64,000 nt of DNA, taken from the NCBI GenBank assembly GCA_003551665.1, contig PUNE01000129.1:62001-126000 (forward strand). The letters are read 5' to 3'. A program made the translations under genes and the position numbers. A model generated the notes under the pieces. It worked only from the letters and a program-made list of their open reading frames with translations. It was not told the origin of the DNA and searched no databases. Numbering within the stretch: position 1 is the first letter of the stretch; every line of letters starts with the position of its first letter. This document shows positions 54,145 through 62,012 of the stretch, piece after piece. This DNA is from Halobacteroidaceae bacterium (lineage in GTDB: Bacteria > Bacillota > Halanaerobiia > B1SED10-174).

Positions 54145-54950
54145 AAAAAAGACTGGTTTTAATCAAAGGAGCCGGTGAGATGGCCTCGGGAACGGCTCAC
54201 AAGCTTTTCCGGGCAGGAATTTCTGTTGTGCTTAGTGACCTTCCTCAACCCCACGCTGTACGCCGGGGAGTTTCCTATGCCCAGGCTGTTTTTACGGGGG
54301 AACATACTGTTGAAGATGTTACAGCCCGGCGGGTTGAGGATCCCGAAAAATTTACGGATGTTCTGGAGCAGGGATATATTCCCGTGTATCCCCGGCCTTT
54401 CAGCGAGGAAAATATCAGGGAATTAAATCCCCGGGCCGTGGTTGATGCTACCCTGGCCAAAGAAAAAACTGAGACCTACTGGGGAGAAGCCCCTGTTGTA
54501 ATTGCCCTTGGGCCGGGTTTCCGGGCTCCGGAGGATGTGCACGCCGTAATTGAAACCCAGCGGGGACATCACCTGGGAAGGATTTATTTTCAGGGCATTG
54601 CAACTCCCAATACAGGGGAACCCGGTGATATCCAGGGTTACACATGGGAAAGGGTTTTAAGGGCTCCTTCCGGGGGGGAATTTGTTCCTTTCTGGGAAAT
54701 CGGGGATCGGGTCCAGGCAGGAGAGGAAATTGGGGCCATTGAAAAACAGGACATGGTTACCGCTCAAATTTCGGGTGTTATCAGGGGTTTAATTTATCCC
54801 GGTCTGAAGGTGGAAAAAGGAATGAAACTGGGAGATATTGATCCCCGGGGAGTAAGGGAGTACTGTTTCACCATTTCGGATAAAGCCCGGACCATTGCAG
54901 GAGGTGTGCTGGAAGCCCTGCTTTTCCTGGAGGAGAAAAGAAATGTTTAA
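54141..54950 (+). CDS. yqeB: YqeB / EF2563 family selenium-dependent Mo hydroxylase accessory protein
   Basis: A 269-residue protein with the family's start LVLIKGAGEMASGTAHKLFR, a Rossmann-type motif, then SYAQAVFTGEHTVEDVTARR, VIALGPGFRAPEDVHAVIET and the C-terminal GGEFVPFWEIGDRVQAGEEI biotinyl-like segment. The EF2563 family is found almost only in genomes with selenium-dependent molybdenum hydroxylases and is inferred to help install selenium at the Mo centre. Here it is sandwiched between mocA-like and yqeC genes with overlaps on both sides. Confidence 0.88.
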   Translation: MKKRLVLIKGAGEMASGTAHKLFRAGISVVLSDLPQPHAVRRGVSYAQAVFTGEHTVEDVTARRVEDPEKFTDVLEQGYIPVYPRPFSEENIRELNPRAVVDATLAKEKTETYWGEAPVVIALGPGFRAPEDVHAVIETQRGHHLGRIYFQGIATPNTGEPGDIQGYTWERVLRAPSGGEFVPFWEIGDRVQAGEEIGAIEKQDMVTAQISGVIRGLIYPGLKVEKGMKLGDIDPRGVREYCFTISDKARTIAGGVLEALLFLEEKRNV

Positions 54951-55689
54951 AGATACTGTTGAGACCATCATTTCCTTCATTGGGTCCGGGGGAAAAACCT
55001 CCCTTTTAACTTATTTCGGGGAATGTATTTCCCGCTGGGGAGAAAAGGTGGTTTTTTCTACTACCACGAAGGTTTTCCCCCTGGCGTTAGAGGAAATTCC
55101 CCTCCTGGTGGAAGGGGACAGGGCAAAGAGGGCTGCAGAGGCCGAGAAGCTTTTGCAGGACCATTTCATGATCCAGGTGGCAGCAGGGTGGGAGGCAGGC
55201 AAGTTAGTTGGACTTGAACCTGAGGCCATTTCCGATCTTTTGCGTTCAGGGGCGGACCGGGTTCTGGTAGAAGCGGATGGGGCGCGGGGGCTGCCTTTTA
55301 AGTTTCCTGCAAGTTACGAGCCTGTTTTGCCTGAACCGCCCGGGATGATTTTCCTGGTAGTTGGAGCCTGGGCCCTGGGCCGGCCCTTTTCCGGGGAGGT
55401 TTTTCACCGGGCCGAACTTGCCCGTAAATACCTGGGTTGGAAGGAAGGTGAATTAATCGAGGGGGAGCATATTTCGAATTTACTGCTCCATGCTGAATCC
55501 TATTTGCCCCGGCTCAGGGGAAAGCGGGTTAATGTGGTTTTAAATGGAATCCGGGGTTTATGGCAGGAGAATGAGGCGCGAAGAATTGGAACGATCCTGA
55601 TGCGTGAAGGCCTGGTGGAGAAGATTTTTATCACCAACTTAAAACATCAGCCGTTCCTCTGGAAATTGCTTGCGCGGAGGCAGGAATAG
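54943..55689 (+). CDS. yqeC: YqeC family selenium-dependent hydroxylase accessory protein
   Basis: A 248-residue P-loop protein. Walker A is FIGSGGKTSLLTYFG, then VFSTTTKVFPLALEEIP, VLVEADGARGLPFKFPASYE and VLPEPPGMIFLVVGAWALGR. YqeC is a marker of the selenium-dependent molybdenum hydroxylase system, together with YqeB. The ATG at 54943 follows GGAGGAGAAAAGA and overlaps the yqeB stop. The selenophosphate synthetase gene selD, expected in the genome, is not in this window. Confidence 0.87.
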   Translation: MFKDTVETIISFIGSGGKTSLLTYFGECISRWGEKVVFSTTTKVFPLALEEIPLLVEGDRAKRAAEAEKLLQDHFMIQVAAGWEAGKLVGLEPEAISDLLRSGADRVLVEADGARGLPFKFPASYEPVLPEPPGMIFLVVGAWALGRPFSGEVFHRAELARKYLGWKEGELIEGEHISNLLLHAESYLPRLRGKRVNVVLNGIRGLWQENEARRIGTILMREGLVEKIFITNLKHQPFLWKLLARRQE

Positions 55690-55752
55690 GGGAAATTTTG
55701 TCAAAATATATTATTGGTTAAAGTGATAAAAAAATATTAAGGAGGGGTTTTC

Positions 55753-56487
55753 TTGAGAAAGTTGTGGTATCTGGTTTTGGTTTTGGCCCTGGTAATTGGT
55801 TTTAGTGGACAGGTTTTTGCTCAGACTTATGTTGTGGGTACCAGTGCAGATTTTCCACCTTTTGAGTATATTGAAGATGGAGAATTTGTTGGCTTTGACA
55901 TGGACCTGATGCGGGCTATTGCCGAAGAAATGGACTTTGAAATTGAATTCCGAGATATTAGCTTTGATTCCCTGATTCCTGGTCTCAGGACAGGAACTAT
56001 TGATATAGTTATTGCTGCAATGACCATAACTGAAGAACGCAAGCAGGCCGTCAGCTTTTCCGATCCTTATTATGTAGCCAATCAGAGCGTTATTGTTAAG
56101 GAAGACCTGGGTTATGACCTGACAGTTTTATTTGGGGACAATAGAATTGGTGCCCAGACCGGGACAACGGGAGATCTCTGGGTAACTGAAAGGTTATATG
56201 ACCGTGATATCCTAACCGGGCAGGTTGTAAGGTATGAAACCTTTGACCTGGCCATTGAAGATCTGGTTAATGAAAATGTAGAGGCCCTTGTTCTTGATCG
56301 ACCGGTTGCGGAGAGGTTTGTCGAAGGTCGGCCCCTCGTGCTGGTAGGAGAAATAATAACCCACGAAGAATATGGGATTGCAGTTGATCGCGGCAACGAA
56401 GAACTCCTGGAAAAGTTAAATGAAGGCCTGCAGAGAGTAATTGATTCTGGGCGGATGGGTGAATTGATAGACAAGTATTTCCAGTAA
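55753..56487 (+). CDS. Amino-acid ABC transporter substrate-binding protein
   Basis: A 244-residue family 3 solute-binding protein. A signal peptide (KLWYLVLVLALVIGFSGQVFA) is followed by TYVVGTSADFPPFEYIEDGE with FVGFDMDLMRAIAEEM, RTGTIDIVIAAMTITEERK and IGAQTGTTGDLWV, as in glutamine/polar amino-acid binding proteins. There is no lipobox cysteine, so it is periplasmic, as expected in a diderm. The TTG start is behind AAGGAGGGG. The ligand is not determined by sequence. Confidence 0.9.
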   Translation: MRKLWYLVLVLALVIGFSGQVFAQTYVVGTSADFPPFEYIEDGEFVGFDMDLMRAIAEEMDFEIEFRDISFDSLIPGLRTGTIDIVIAAMTITEERKQAVSFSDPYYVANQSVIVKEDLGYDLTVLFGDNRIGAQTGTTGDLWVTERLYDRDILTGQVVRYETFDLAIEDLVNENVEALVLDRPVAERFVEGRPLVLVGEIITHEEYGIAVDRGNEELLEKLNEGLQRVIDSGRMGELIDKYFQ

Positions 56488-56530
56488 AGCCAGGAATCCT
56501 GTAAAAAAATAGGAGAGGAAGGGATCGATC

Positions 56531-57208
56531 ATCGAAAAACTCCAGTTAGTCTGGGATTCGCTCCCGGCTCTCTGGACGGGGACCAAGGTTACAATTCAAC
56601 TCACGGTGTTGGGGTTGGGGCTGGGTCTGGCGGTTGCCATTCCGATTTCATTCCTCCAGATCTTCGCGCCCCAACCTTTCCGTTTTCTGGCCTCGGCCTA
56701 TGAGAGGGTGCTGCGGAGTATCCCCCTTTTGGTTACGCTTTTTTTATTGTTTTATGGTCTTCCCACTATTGGGATTCGACTGCCTCCCTTTACTGCCGCT
56801 GTTCTGGGGGTTGGACTCCGGAGTTCGGCCTACCAGTCCCAGATATTCCGGGGGGCAATTCTTTCAATTTCGGAAAATCAGTTCAGGGCAGCCCTTTCCA
56901 TGGGCATGAACCGGCTGAGGGCTTTCCGCCATATTATTATGCCCCAGGCTCTTCGCCTGGCAATTCCCCCCTGGACAAATGAGCTGACCATTGTTCTCAA
57001 GGATACCTCGATGGCTTTTGCCCTGGGGGTTGTTGAGCTTGTTCGCCAGGGAAGGTATATTATTGTAGCTACTCGAGAACCCCTGCTGATTTACCTTACC
57101 ATTGCTGCTATTTACCTCATATTGACCCTGCTTAGCAACAATACCCTGGGAAGGCTGGAGAAAAAGCTCCGTGTTCCCGGTATTGGCGTAGAGGAGCGTG
57201 CCCGATGA
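56531..57208 (+). CDS. Amino-acid ABC transporter permease with apparent ATC start
   Basis: A ~225-residue His/Glu/Gln/Arg-type permease. Conserved blocks are [20 protein letters not shown], the [20 protein letters not shown] segment, [18 protein letters not shown] and the EAA loop [20 protein letters not shown]. The open frame from a stop at 56510 has no ATG, GTG or TTG before GTG 56606, which would delete the first membrane helix. ATC codons at 56528 and 56531 lie just after AGGAGAGGAAGGG and give an N-terminus that aligns in length with the second permease (57969). AUC initiation, or a sequence error, is the likeliest explanation. Confidence 0.8.
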   Translation: MEKLQLVWDSLPALWTGTKVTIQLTVLGLGLGLAVAIPISFLQIFAPQPFRFLASAYERVLRSIPLLVTLFLLFYGLPTIGIRLPPFTAAVLGVGLRSSAYQSQIFRGAILSISENQFRAALSMGMNRLRAFRHIIMPQALRLAIPPWTNELTIVLKDTSMAFALGVVELVRQGRYIIVATREPLLIYLTIAAIYLILTLLSNNTLGRLEKKLRVPGIGVEERAR

Positions 57209-57972
57209 CCAAGGACAGAGATACTGTACTGCGAATGGAAGATGTTCACAAGAGTTTTGGCGACAACCACGTTTTGCGGGGTGTTTCCATGGGAATCCGC
57301 CGCGGGGAAACCAAAATTTTAATCGGGCCCAGCGGAACCGGGAAAAGCACCCTGCTTACCTGTATTAATATGCTTACCCCTCCTGAATCGGGGAAAATCT
57401 GGCTGCTGGAGGATGAAATCACTGCCAGCAAAAAGGTGAATCTACTTCGGCAAAAAATAGGGTTTGTTTTCCAGGACTTTAGCCTTTTCAATCACCTGAC
57501 TGCCCTGGGTAATGTCAGTATTGGACTGACCAAGGTCAAGGGAATGGAAAGAAAAAAAGCCCGGGAAAAAGCCATGCAGGAGTTGAAACAGGTAGGGCTT
57601 GAAGATAAGGCTTCGTCCTACCCGGCCCAGCTATCCGGGGGTCAGAAGCAGAGAGTTGCCATTGCCCGGGCGCTGGCAATGGATCCCCAGCTAATTTTAT
57701 TTGATGAGCCGACGTCTGCCCTCGACCCTGAACTGATCGGCGAGGTGCTCCAGGTCATGAAAAAACTTGCCAACCAGGGTATGACCATGCTGGTAGTAAG
57801 TCATGAAATGGGTTTTGCCCGTTCGGTGGCTGACGAGGTGATTTTCATGGAGGGTGGAGTTATTGTAGAACAGGGTCCACCCGCTCAGCTTTTCAGCAAA
57901 CCCCGGGTTGAAAGAACAGGGGAATTCCTTTCCCGGCTTAGTGGCCTGTTCGGGGAGGAGGGGGAAAAATGA
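57205..57972 (+). CDS. Amino-acid ABC transporter ATP-binding protein
   Basis: A 255-residue GlnQ-type ATPase. Walker A is [13 protein letters not shown], the Q-loop [20 protein letters not shown], signature [17 protein letters not shown], Walker [16 protein letters not shown], and the switch histidine in [15 protein letters not shown]. It powers the permease pair encoded on either side, overlapping both genes by four bases. Confidence 0.93.
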   Translation: MTKDRDTVLRMEDVHKSFGDNHVLRGVSMGIRRGETKILIGPSGTGKSTLLTCINMLTPPESGKIWLLEDEITASKKVNLLRQKIGFVFQDFSLFNHLTALGNVSIGLTKVKGMERKKAREKAMQELKQVGLEDKASSYPAQLSGGQKQRVAIARALAMDPQLILFDEPTSALDPELIGEVLQVMKKLANQGMTMLVVSHEMGFARSVADEVIFMEGGVIVEQGPPAQLFSKPRVERTGEFLSRLSGLFGEEGEK

Positions 57973-58637
57973 CCTTCTGGGATGTAATTCAGCAGTCCTG
58001 GTCTCCAATGCTGGATGGCCTGCAGGTCACAATTCAGCTAACCCTTTTGTCCATTGTTTTTGGCCTGGCCCTGGGCCTAATTCTGGCCCTGGGAAAGGTT
58101 TATGGCTGGAAACCCGTTCGCTGGCTCTGCACTGCTTTTATCGAAATAATCAGGGGAACCCCTATGCTGGTCCAGATTTTTATCATCTACTTCGGTCTTC
58201 CCCCATATGGGATCCGGCTTTCTCCCCTGGAGGCGGCTGTTATTGCTTTTTCCGTTAACAGCGGAGCCTACCAGGCGGAATATCTCCGGGGTGCCATCCA
58301 GTCCATTCCCAGCGGGCAGATGCAGGCAGCTCTTTCCATGGGCATGAGTCGGTGGCAGGGGGTTATTTCAATAATTATGCCCCAGGCTCTGCGGCGAGTT
58401 ATTCCTCCCTGGACCAATGAATTTATTTACCTCTTGAAATATACTTCCCTTGCCTATATTATTGGAACCCCCGAACTGATGGCCCAGGCCCGCTTCGTTG
58501 CCAGCCGCAATTATGAGTATTTCCAGACCTATCTCTTTGCTGCTTTGATTTACCTGGCAATTGTACTGGTTTTTTCCGAGTTATTCAGCTGGGTGGAACG
58601 CAAGGTGAGGATTCCGGGATTTGAGTTTCACAAATAA
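57969..58637 (+). CDS. Amino-acid ABC transporter permease (second)
   Basis: A 222-residue paralogue of the permease at 56531. The N-terminus [20 protein letters not shown], then [20 protein letters not shown] and the EAA loop [20 protein letters not shown], are standard for this family. Two non-identical permeases with one ATPase and one binding protein suggest a heterodimeric channel for a polar amino acid. No terminator is obvious after it. Confidence 0.92.
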   Translation: MTFWDVIQQSWSPMLDGLQVTIQLTLLSIVFGLALGLILALGKVYGWKPVRWLCTAFIEIIRGTPMLVQIFIIYFGLPPYGIRLSPLEAAVIAFSVNSGAYQAEYLRGAIQSIPSGQMQAALSMGMSRWQGVISIIMPQALRRVIPPWTNEFIYLLKYTSLAYIIGTPELMAQARFVASRNYEYFQTYLFAALIYLAIVLVFSELFSWVERKVRIPGFEFHK

Positions 58638-58650
58638 ATCGCTCCACTTC

Positions 58651-58679
58651 TTTACCCGAAATCCCGCCGGTGCTATAAT
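58651..58679 (+). promoter_or_regulatory. Sigma-A-type promoter of the ROK glucokinase gene
   Basis: TTTACC at 58651–58656 and TATAAT at 58674–58679 with a 17-base spacer, 29 bases before the start codon. Confidence 0.78.
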
Positions 58680-58707
58680 GAGCTCAAGAAGGGAGGTTTA
58701 ACCCGTT

Positions 58708-59646
58708 ATGCAGGAAAAATATCTCGGTATTGATATTGGTGGAACCAAGGTAATGCTGGCCCTGGTTAGCAGCGATGGTCTGACCCTGAAACGCGACCGT
58801 ATAGAAACCCGGGCCGAAGAAGGTCCCCGCAAGGTAGTTGAAAGAATCGTTGAATCGATAAAAAAGACTGTCGGGGAAGTAGAGATTGCCGGAGTGGGGC
58901 TTGGTGTTCCCGGACCCATTGATTTCTCCCGTGGTGTTGTTACCCTTGCTCCCAATCTGGGCTGGAAAAATGTAGCTATTGTAGACCTTTTTTCCGAAAA
59001 ACTTGATTTACCCATATACCTGGAAAATGATGCCCTTGTTGCAGCCTGGGGAGAGAAAACCCTCGGAGCCGGGAAGGGTTTTGAGAACTTCATTTATATG
59101 ACTATCAGCACGGGAATTGGCGGTGGCCTGATCCTGGATGGAAAACTGTACCGTGGAGCTTTTGGAGCCGGGGGAGAAATCGGCCACATGATAATCGACC
59201 CAGCCGGGCCCACCTGTGGGTGCGGCAATCAGGGTTGCCTGGAGGCCCTTGCTTCGGGCAAGGCCCTGGCCAGGATGGGACGGGAAGCCCTGGAACAGGG
59301 GCGGTGGCCTGAAGGACCCAGTCCAGAAGGAATAACTGGCTCTACAATAACCAACTGGGCCAAGGCAGGTGACCAGCCTTCAATTGAGATTATTGACCGC
59401 CAGGCCCGTTTTCTGGGGCTGGGACTGACCAACCTGACTCATATTCTCGATCCCCAGGCTTTTGTTCTTGGTGGGGGCGTGATGACTGCCGCGGACCTGC
59501 TCCTGCCGCGGATTAAAGAGGCCATGGAAGATTATCTAATGCCGGGGTATGCCGAGAGGTTGCAGGTTTTACCTGCAAAACTGGGGGATATCGGAGGAGC
59601 CCTGGGAGCAGCCATGGTGGCCCGGGATTTTGGGTCGAAAAAATAA
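58708..59646 (+). CDS. ROK family glucokinase
   Basis: A 312-residue sugar kinase. The ATP site is YLGIDIGGTKVMLALVSSDG; the sugar site is YLENDALVAAWGEKTLGAGK; ISTGIGGGLILDGKLYRGAF follows, and the ROK zinc motif is CGCGNQGCLEALASG. It phosphorylates glucose (or a similar sugar) in the cytosol, which fits the PGI/PMI-type enzyme earlier in the window. It has its own promoter and the ribosome-binding site GGGAGGT. Confidence 0.9.
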   Translation: MQEKYLGIDIGGTKVMLALVSSDGLTLKRDRIETRAEEGPRKVVERIVESIKKTVGEVEIAGVGLGVPGPIDFSRGVVTLAPNLGWKNVAIVDLFSEKLDLPIYLENDALVAAWGEKTLGAGKGFENFIYMTISTGIGGGLILDGKLYRGAFGAGGEIGHMIIDPAGPTCGCGNQGCLEALASGKALARMGREALEQGRWPEGPSPEGITGSTITNWAKAGDQPSIEIIDRQARFLGLGLTNLTHILDPQAFVLGGGVMTAADLLLPRIKEAMEDYLMPGYAERLQVLPAKLGDIGGALGAAMVARDFGSKK

Positions 59647-59663
59647 AAAGCCCCGCGGGGCTT
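59636..59663 (-). terminator. Terminator of the minus-strand pair
   Basis: AAGCCCCGCGGGGCTT is a GC-rich palindrome. On the minus strand it is followed by TTTTTATTTTTT, making a good rho-independent terminator directly after the methyltransferase stop. On the plus strand only short T runs follow, so it would be weak for the glucokinase gene. Confidence 0.85.
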
Positions 59664-60358
59664 CAGTCAATATCAATTCTTATCAATGCGCTTTGCCGGG
59701 GGTTGGGAAGGTAAAGCCCGTTGCCGTCAGGGCGGGCAATCCTTGCGGCGTGTTCTCTGGCTCTACGGTGAGAGATCCGCAGCTGCTGAGCGAGGAATGC
59801 TGTCGCTTCTTCCATGTCGGCCACGGGCTGACCGAAGTCAAAGGAAACCAATTCCGTGTGGAATTTAAGGTTTAATTCTTTTAAGAATGCTTCTGTATGC
59901 TCATAGGGTAGGGGAGGAGTTGCATTCTCCAGCCCCGCACCGAAATCTTTCGGACCCGCAGGAGCGATTAAAAAAATATAGCGGCGGGTTTTATCCACAA
60001 TTTTAAGGAGACTTTCCCTATCCGCCATAACCACTGCTCCGGAAAAGGCTGAGATGGTAACGTCAACGATTAAACCGGGAAGTTCCTGGGGCCAGAAACC
60101 GGAGATGACTTCGATTTTCCTGCAGTTCTCCGCAATTTTTTCCAGATGTTTGCGGGGAAGAGGTGCTGGTTCCAGGTTGTAGATTTTTTTTACCGAGGAG
60201 GCCAGTTCTCTAGAAAAGAGTCCTGGTCCTGAACCAATATCCAGGAGAATATCTTCTTTTCGCAGGTATGGTTTTATTCTTTTTATGAAAACCTGAGGAT
60301 ATTCTGAGCGTTTTCCTGCTTCCAGGTACCAGCGCAGCCTGGATTCGGTCCATTTCAT
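59663..60358 (-). CDS. Class I SAM-dependent methyltransferase-like protein
   Basis: A 231-residue protein. Motif I is DILLDIGSGPGLFSRELA (residues ~36–53), then the acidic end of strand 2 in IYNLEPAP, and the strand-4 region IVDVTISAFSGAVVMAD. The substrate is unknown. The ATG at 60358 overlaps the upstream NTPase stop (ATGA), so the longer open frame running into that gene is not used. Co-transcription with the NTPase from the promoter at 60935–60963 is expected. Proximity to molybdenum hydroxylase maturation genes suggests, but does not show, a related role. Confidence 0.7.
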   Translation of the reverse strand: MKWTESRLRWYLEAGKRSEYPQVFIKRIKPYLRKEDILLDIGSGPGLFSRELASSVKKIYNLEPAPLPRKHLEKIAENCRKIEVISGFWPQELPGLIVDVTISAFSGAVVMADRESLLKIVDKTRRYIFLIAPAGPKDFGAGLENATPPLPYEHTEAFLKELNLKFHTELVSFDFGQPVADMEEATAFLAQQLRISHRRAREHAARIARPDGNGLYLPNPRQSALIRIDID

Positions 60359-60900
60359 TCTTTTAAAAGCCCCCTTTCCCGGAGGAATCTTTCGAGGCGG
60401 AGAGTAGTTTCCGGGTTCCCGATCCTGTAGATATTTTCCCCGAGAATCCCCCGGACTCTGTCCAGAAAGGGACTGGATTTTTGTTTTATAACTCCCAGGA
60501 CGGGTTGAGAAGAACCCAGACATTTCAGGACAGCCCGCTGAAAAGGCAGGGCTTCTTCTTCAAAAATACCCAGTTCATCCATAATAACCAGGGAGCAGTG
60601 CGCGGCATTCTGCAGGGCCCTGGTCCCTTTTTGGTTAAAAGTGCTCAAAACAGGGGTCCAGCGGGGATTGTTTTTTTCCTGGTAAATTACGGGGTCAGAA
60701 ACCCTGCCCCGGAAGGGGAGGGTAAGAAGGTAGGGTTCCTGCTGGAGGTCGGCCAGCCTGAAAGCAACCGTTTCTCCCGAGAGGACCATGCGCTGGACAA
60801 CGAAACCGCCAACAGGCCCGCTGATTGAAGGCAGGAAATCCAGGATTAAAGAAGATTTGCCCCGACGGGGAGGTCCTGTAAGGAAAAAGTTGTTTCCCAT
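60355..60900 (-). CDS. THEP1-like nucleoside-triphosphatase (NTPase_1 family)
   Basis: A 181-residue P-loop protein. Walker A is FFLTGPPRRGKSSLIL (residues ~5–20), the GGFVVQRM stretch matches the GF-x(T/V) region after it, and Walker B is CSLVIMDELGIFE. THEP1 proteins hydrolyse NTPs in vitro; their cellular role is unclear, and some relatives sit in molybdenum-related operons. I chose the ATG at 60900, preceded on the minus strand by CAGGAGC; an ATG at 60966 lies upstream of the predicted promoter -10. Confidence 0.75.
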   Translation of the reverse strand: MGNNFFLTGPPRRGKSSLILDFLPSISGPVGGFVVQRMVLSGETVAFRLADLQQEPYLLTLPFRGRVSDPVIYQEKNNPRWTPVLSTFNQKGTRALQNAAHCSLVIMDELGIFEEEALPFQRAVLKCLGSSQPVLGVIKQKSSPFLDRVRGILGENIYRIGNPETTLRLERFLRERGLLKE

Positions 60901-60934
60901 TTTTTGCTCCTGACCTGTTCCTAAATTTAAAGTC

Positions 60935-60963
60935 ATTATTGCACAGGGGAGAAAGAAAGTCAA
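60935..60963 (-). promoter_or_regulatory. Sigma-A-type promoter of the minus-strand pair
   Basis: On the minus strand, TTGACT (60963–60958) and AATAAT (60940–60935) with a 17-base spacer, ending 35 bases before the NTPase start. Confidence 0.78.
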
Positions 60964-60987
60964 CATTTGTGGAAAGGGGGATTAACC

Positions 60988-61989
60988 GTGGATGAGGTTT
61001 TTTCCTGCCTCGGGAAAATGGAAAAAGATCGGGGAAAGGGGCTCCTTTTTATTGACCTGGACTCAGAACCCGGCCGTATGGGTCTATACGATCTAAAAGG
61101 GCAGATCCTGGCTGGTTGTGATTTTGTTCCTCCCCAGTTACGAAAGGAAGTCTTAAAATCGGGAAAACCCGGGATAAGGGAACTGGAAAGAGGCAGGATT
61201 TACGGTGAATTGATTTTACCCGTTCCCGTGCTTGTAATCCTGGGAGGGGGGCATATTGCCAGGCCCCTGGCCGGTATTGGAGACATAATTGGGCTCCGGA
61301 CCTGGGTTGTTGATGACAGGAAGGAGTTTGCCTCCCGAGAAAGATTCCCTGCAGCGGAAAAGGTACTGCCCCGGAATTTTATAGATTTTTTCCAGGAGTT
61401 CCAACCTGGAGAGGAGCATTTCCTGGTTATTGTAACACGGGGACACAGGCATGACCTGGAATGTGCCCGGGAAGCCCTGCAAACACCTGCCCCATATATC
61501 GGAATGATTGGAAGCAGGCGGAAGGTAAATGAGGTTCTGCAAAAACTAAAAGAAGAAGGCTTCTCTCCTAAGAATACTGGCAGAATCCATGCACCCATCG
61601 GCCTGGATATTGGTGCTGAAACCCCGGCAGAAATTGCCGTGAGCATTGCGGCTGAAATTATCCGGGAAATTCCCTGCAGAGAAAGGTCTGCGCCGTGGCA
61701 GGAAATTCTTCCTGCCCTGGAGAAAGGGGGCATCCTTGCAACTGTTGTTTCGGCCAGGGGTTCAACTCCCCGGGGAGCAGGCTCCCGCCTTTTTTTTAAA
61801 CCGGACGGCAGGGTAGTGGGAACAGTTGGAGGAGGTGCCGGAGAAGCTCGGGTTATCGAAAAGGCCCGGGAATTAATGGGTACTAATAAAACTGAACTGA
61901 TTGATTTTGAACTGGACCAGGACATTGCTGCAGAAGAAGGAATGATTTGCGGGGGAACTTTTTCTGTTTTCCTCCAACCCGTTGAATAG
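60988..61989 (+). CDS. XdhC-family molybdenum hydroxylase maturation protein, permuted domains
   Basis: A 333-residue protein. Residues ~80–228 are the Rossmann domain (VLVILGGGHIARPLAG, VVDDRKEFASRERFP, IVTRGHRHDLECA, YIGMIGSRRKVNEVL, RIHAPIGLDIGAETPAEIAV). Residues ~245–330 are the CoxI/XdhC N-terminal-type domain (ATVVSARGSTPRGAGSRLFF, VGTVGGGAGEARVIEKA, MICGGTFSVFLQPVE). In standard XdhC the CoxI domain comes first, so the order here is swapped. XdhC binds Mo cofactor and delivers the sulfurated (here possibly selenated) form to xanthine dehydrogenase. Start GTG 60988 follows AAGGGGG. Confidence 0.85.
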   Translation: MDEVFSCLGKMEKDRGKGLLFIDLDSEPGRMGLYDLKGQILAGCDFVPPQLRKEVLKSGKPGIRELERGRIYGELILPVPVLVILGGGHIARPLAGIGDIIGLRTWVVDDRKEFASRERFPAAEKVLPRNFIDFFQEFQPGEEHFLVIVTRGHRHDLECAREALQTPAPYIGMIGSRRKVNEVLQKLKEEGFSPKNTGRIHAPIGLDIGAETPAEIAVSIAAEIIREIPCRERSAPWQEILPALEKGGILATVVSARGSTPRGAGSRLFFKPDGRVVGTVGGGAGEARVIEKARELMGTNKTELIDFELDQDIAAEEGMICGGTFSVFLQPVE

Positions 61990-62012
61990 AGTTGAGTGCA
62001 GGGGTGAAAATT

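Noticed and set aside
60355-60523. A longer methyltransferase beginning at 60523 on the minus strand
   Set aside because: The extra N-terminus is wholly inside the NTPase gene and low in family resemblance; the ATG at 60358 overlaps the NTPase stop as ATGA and starts a normal methyltransferase.
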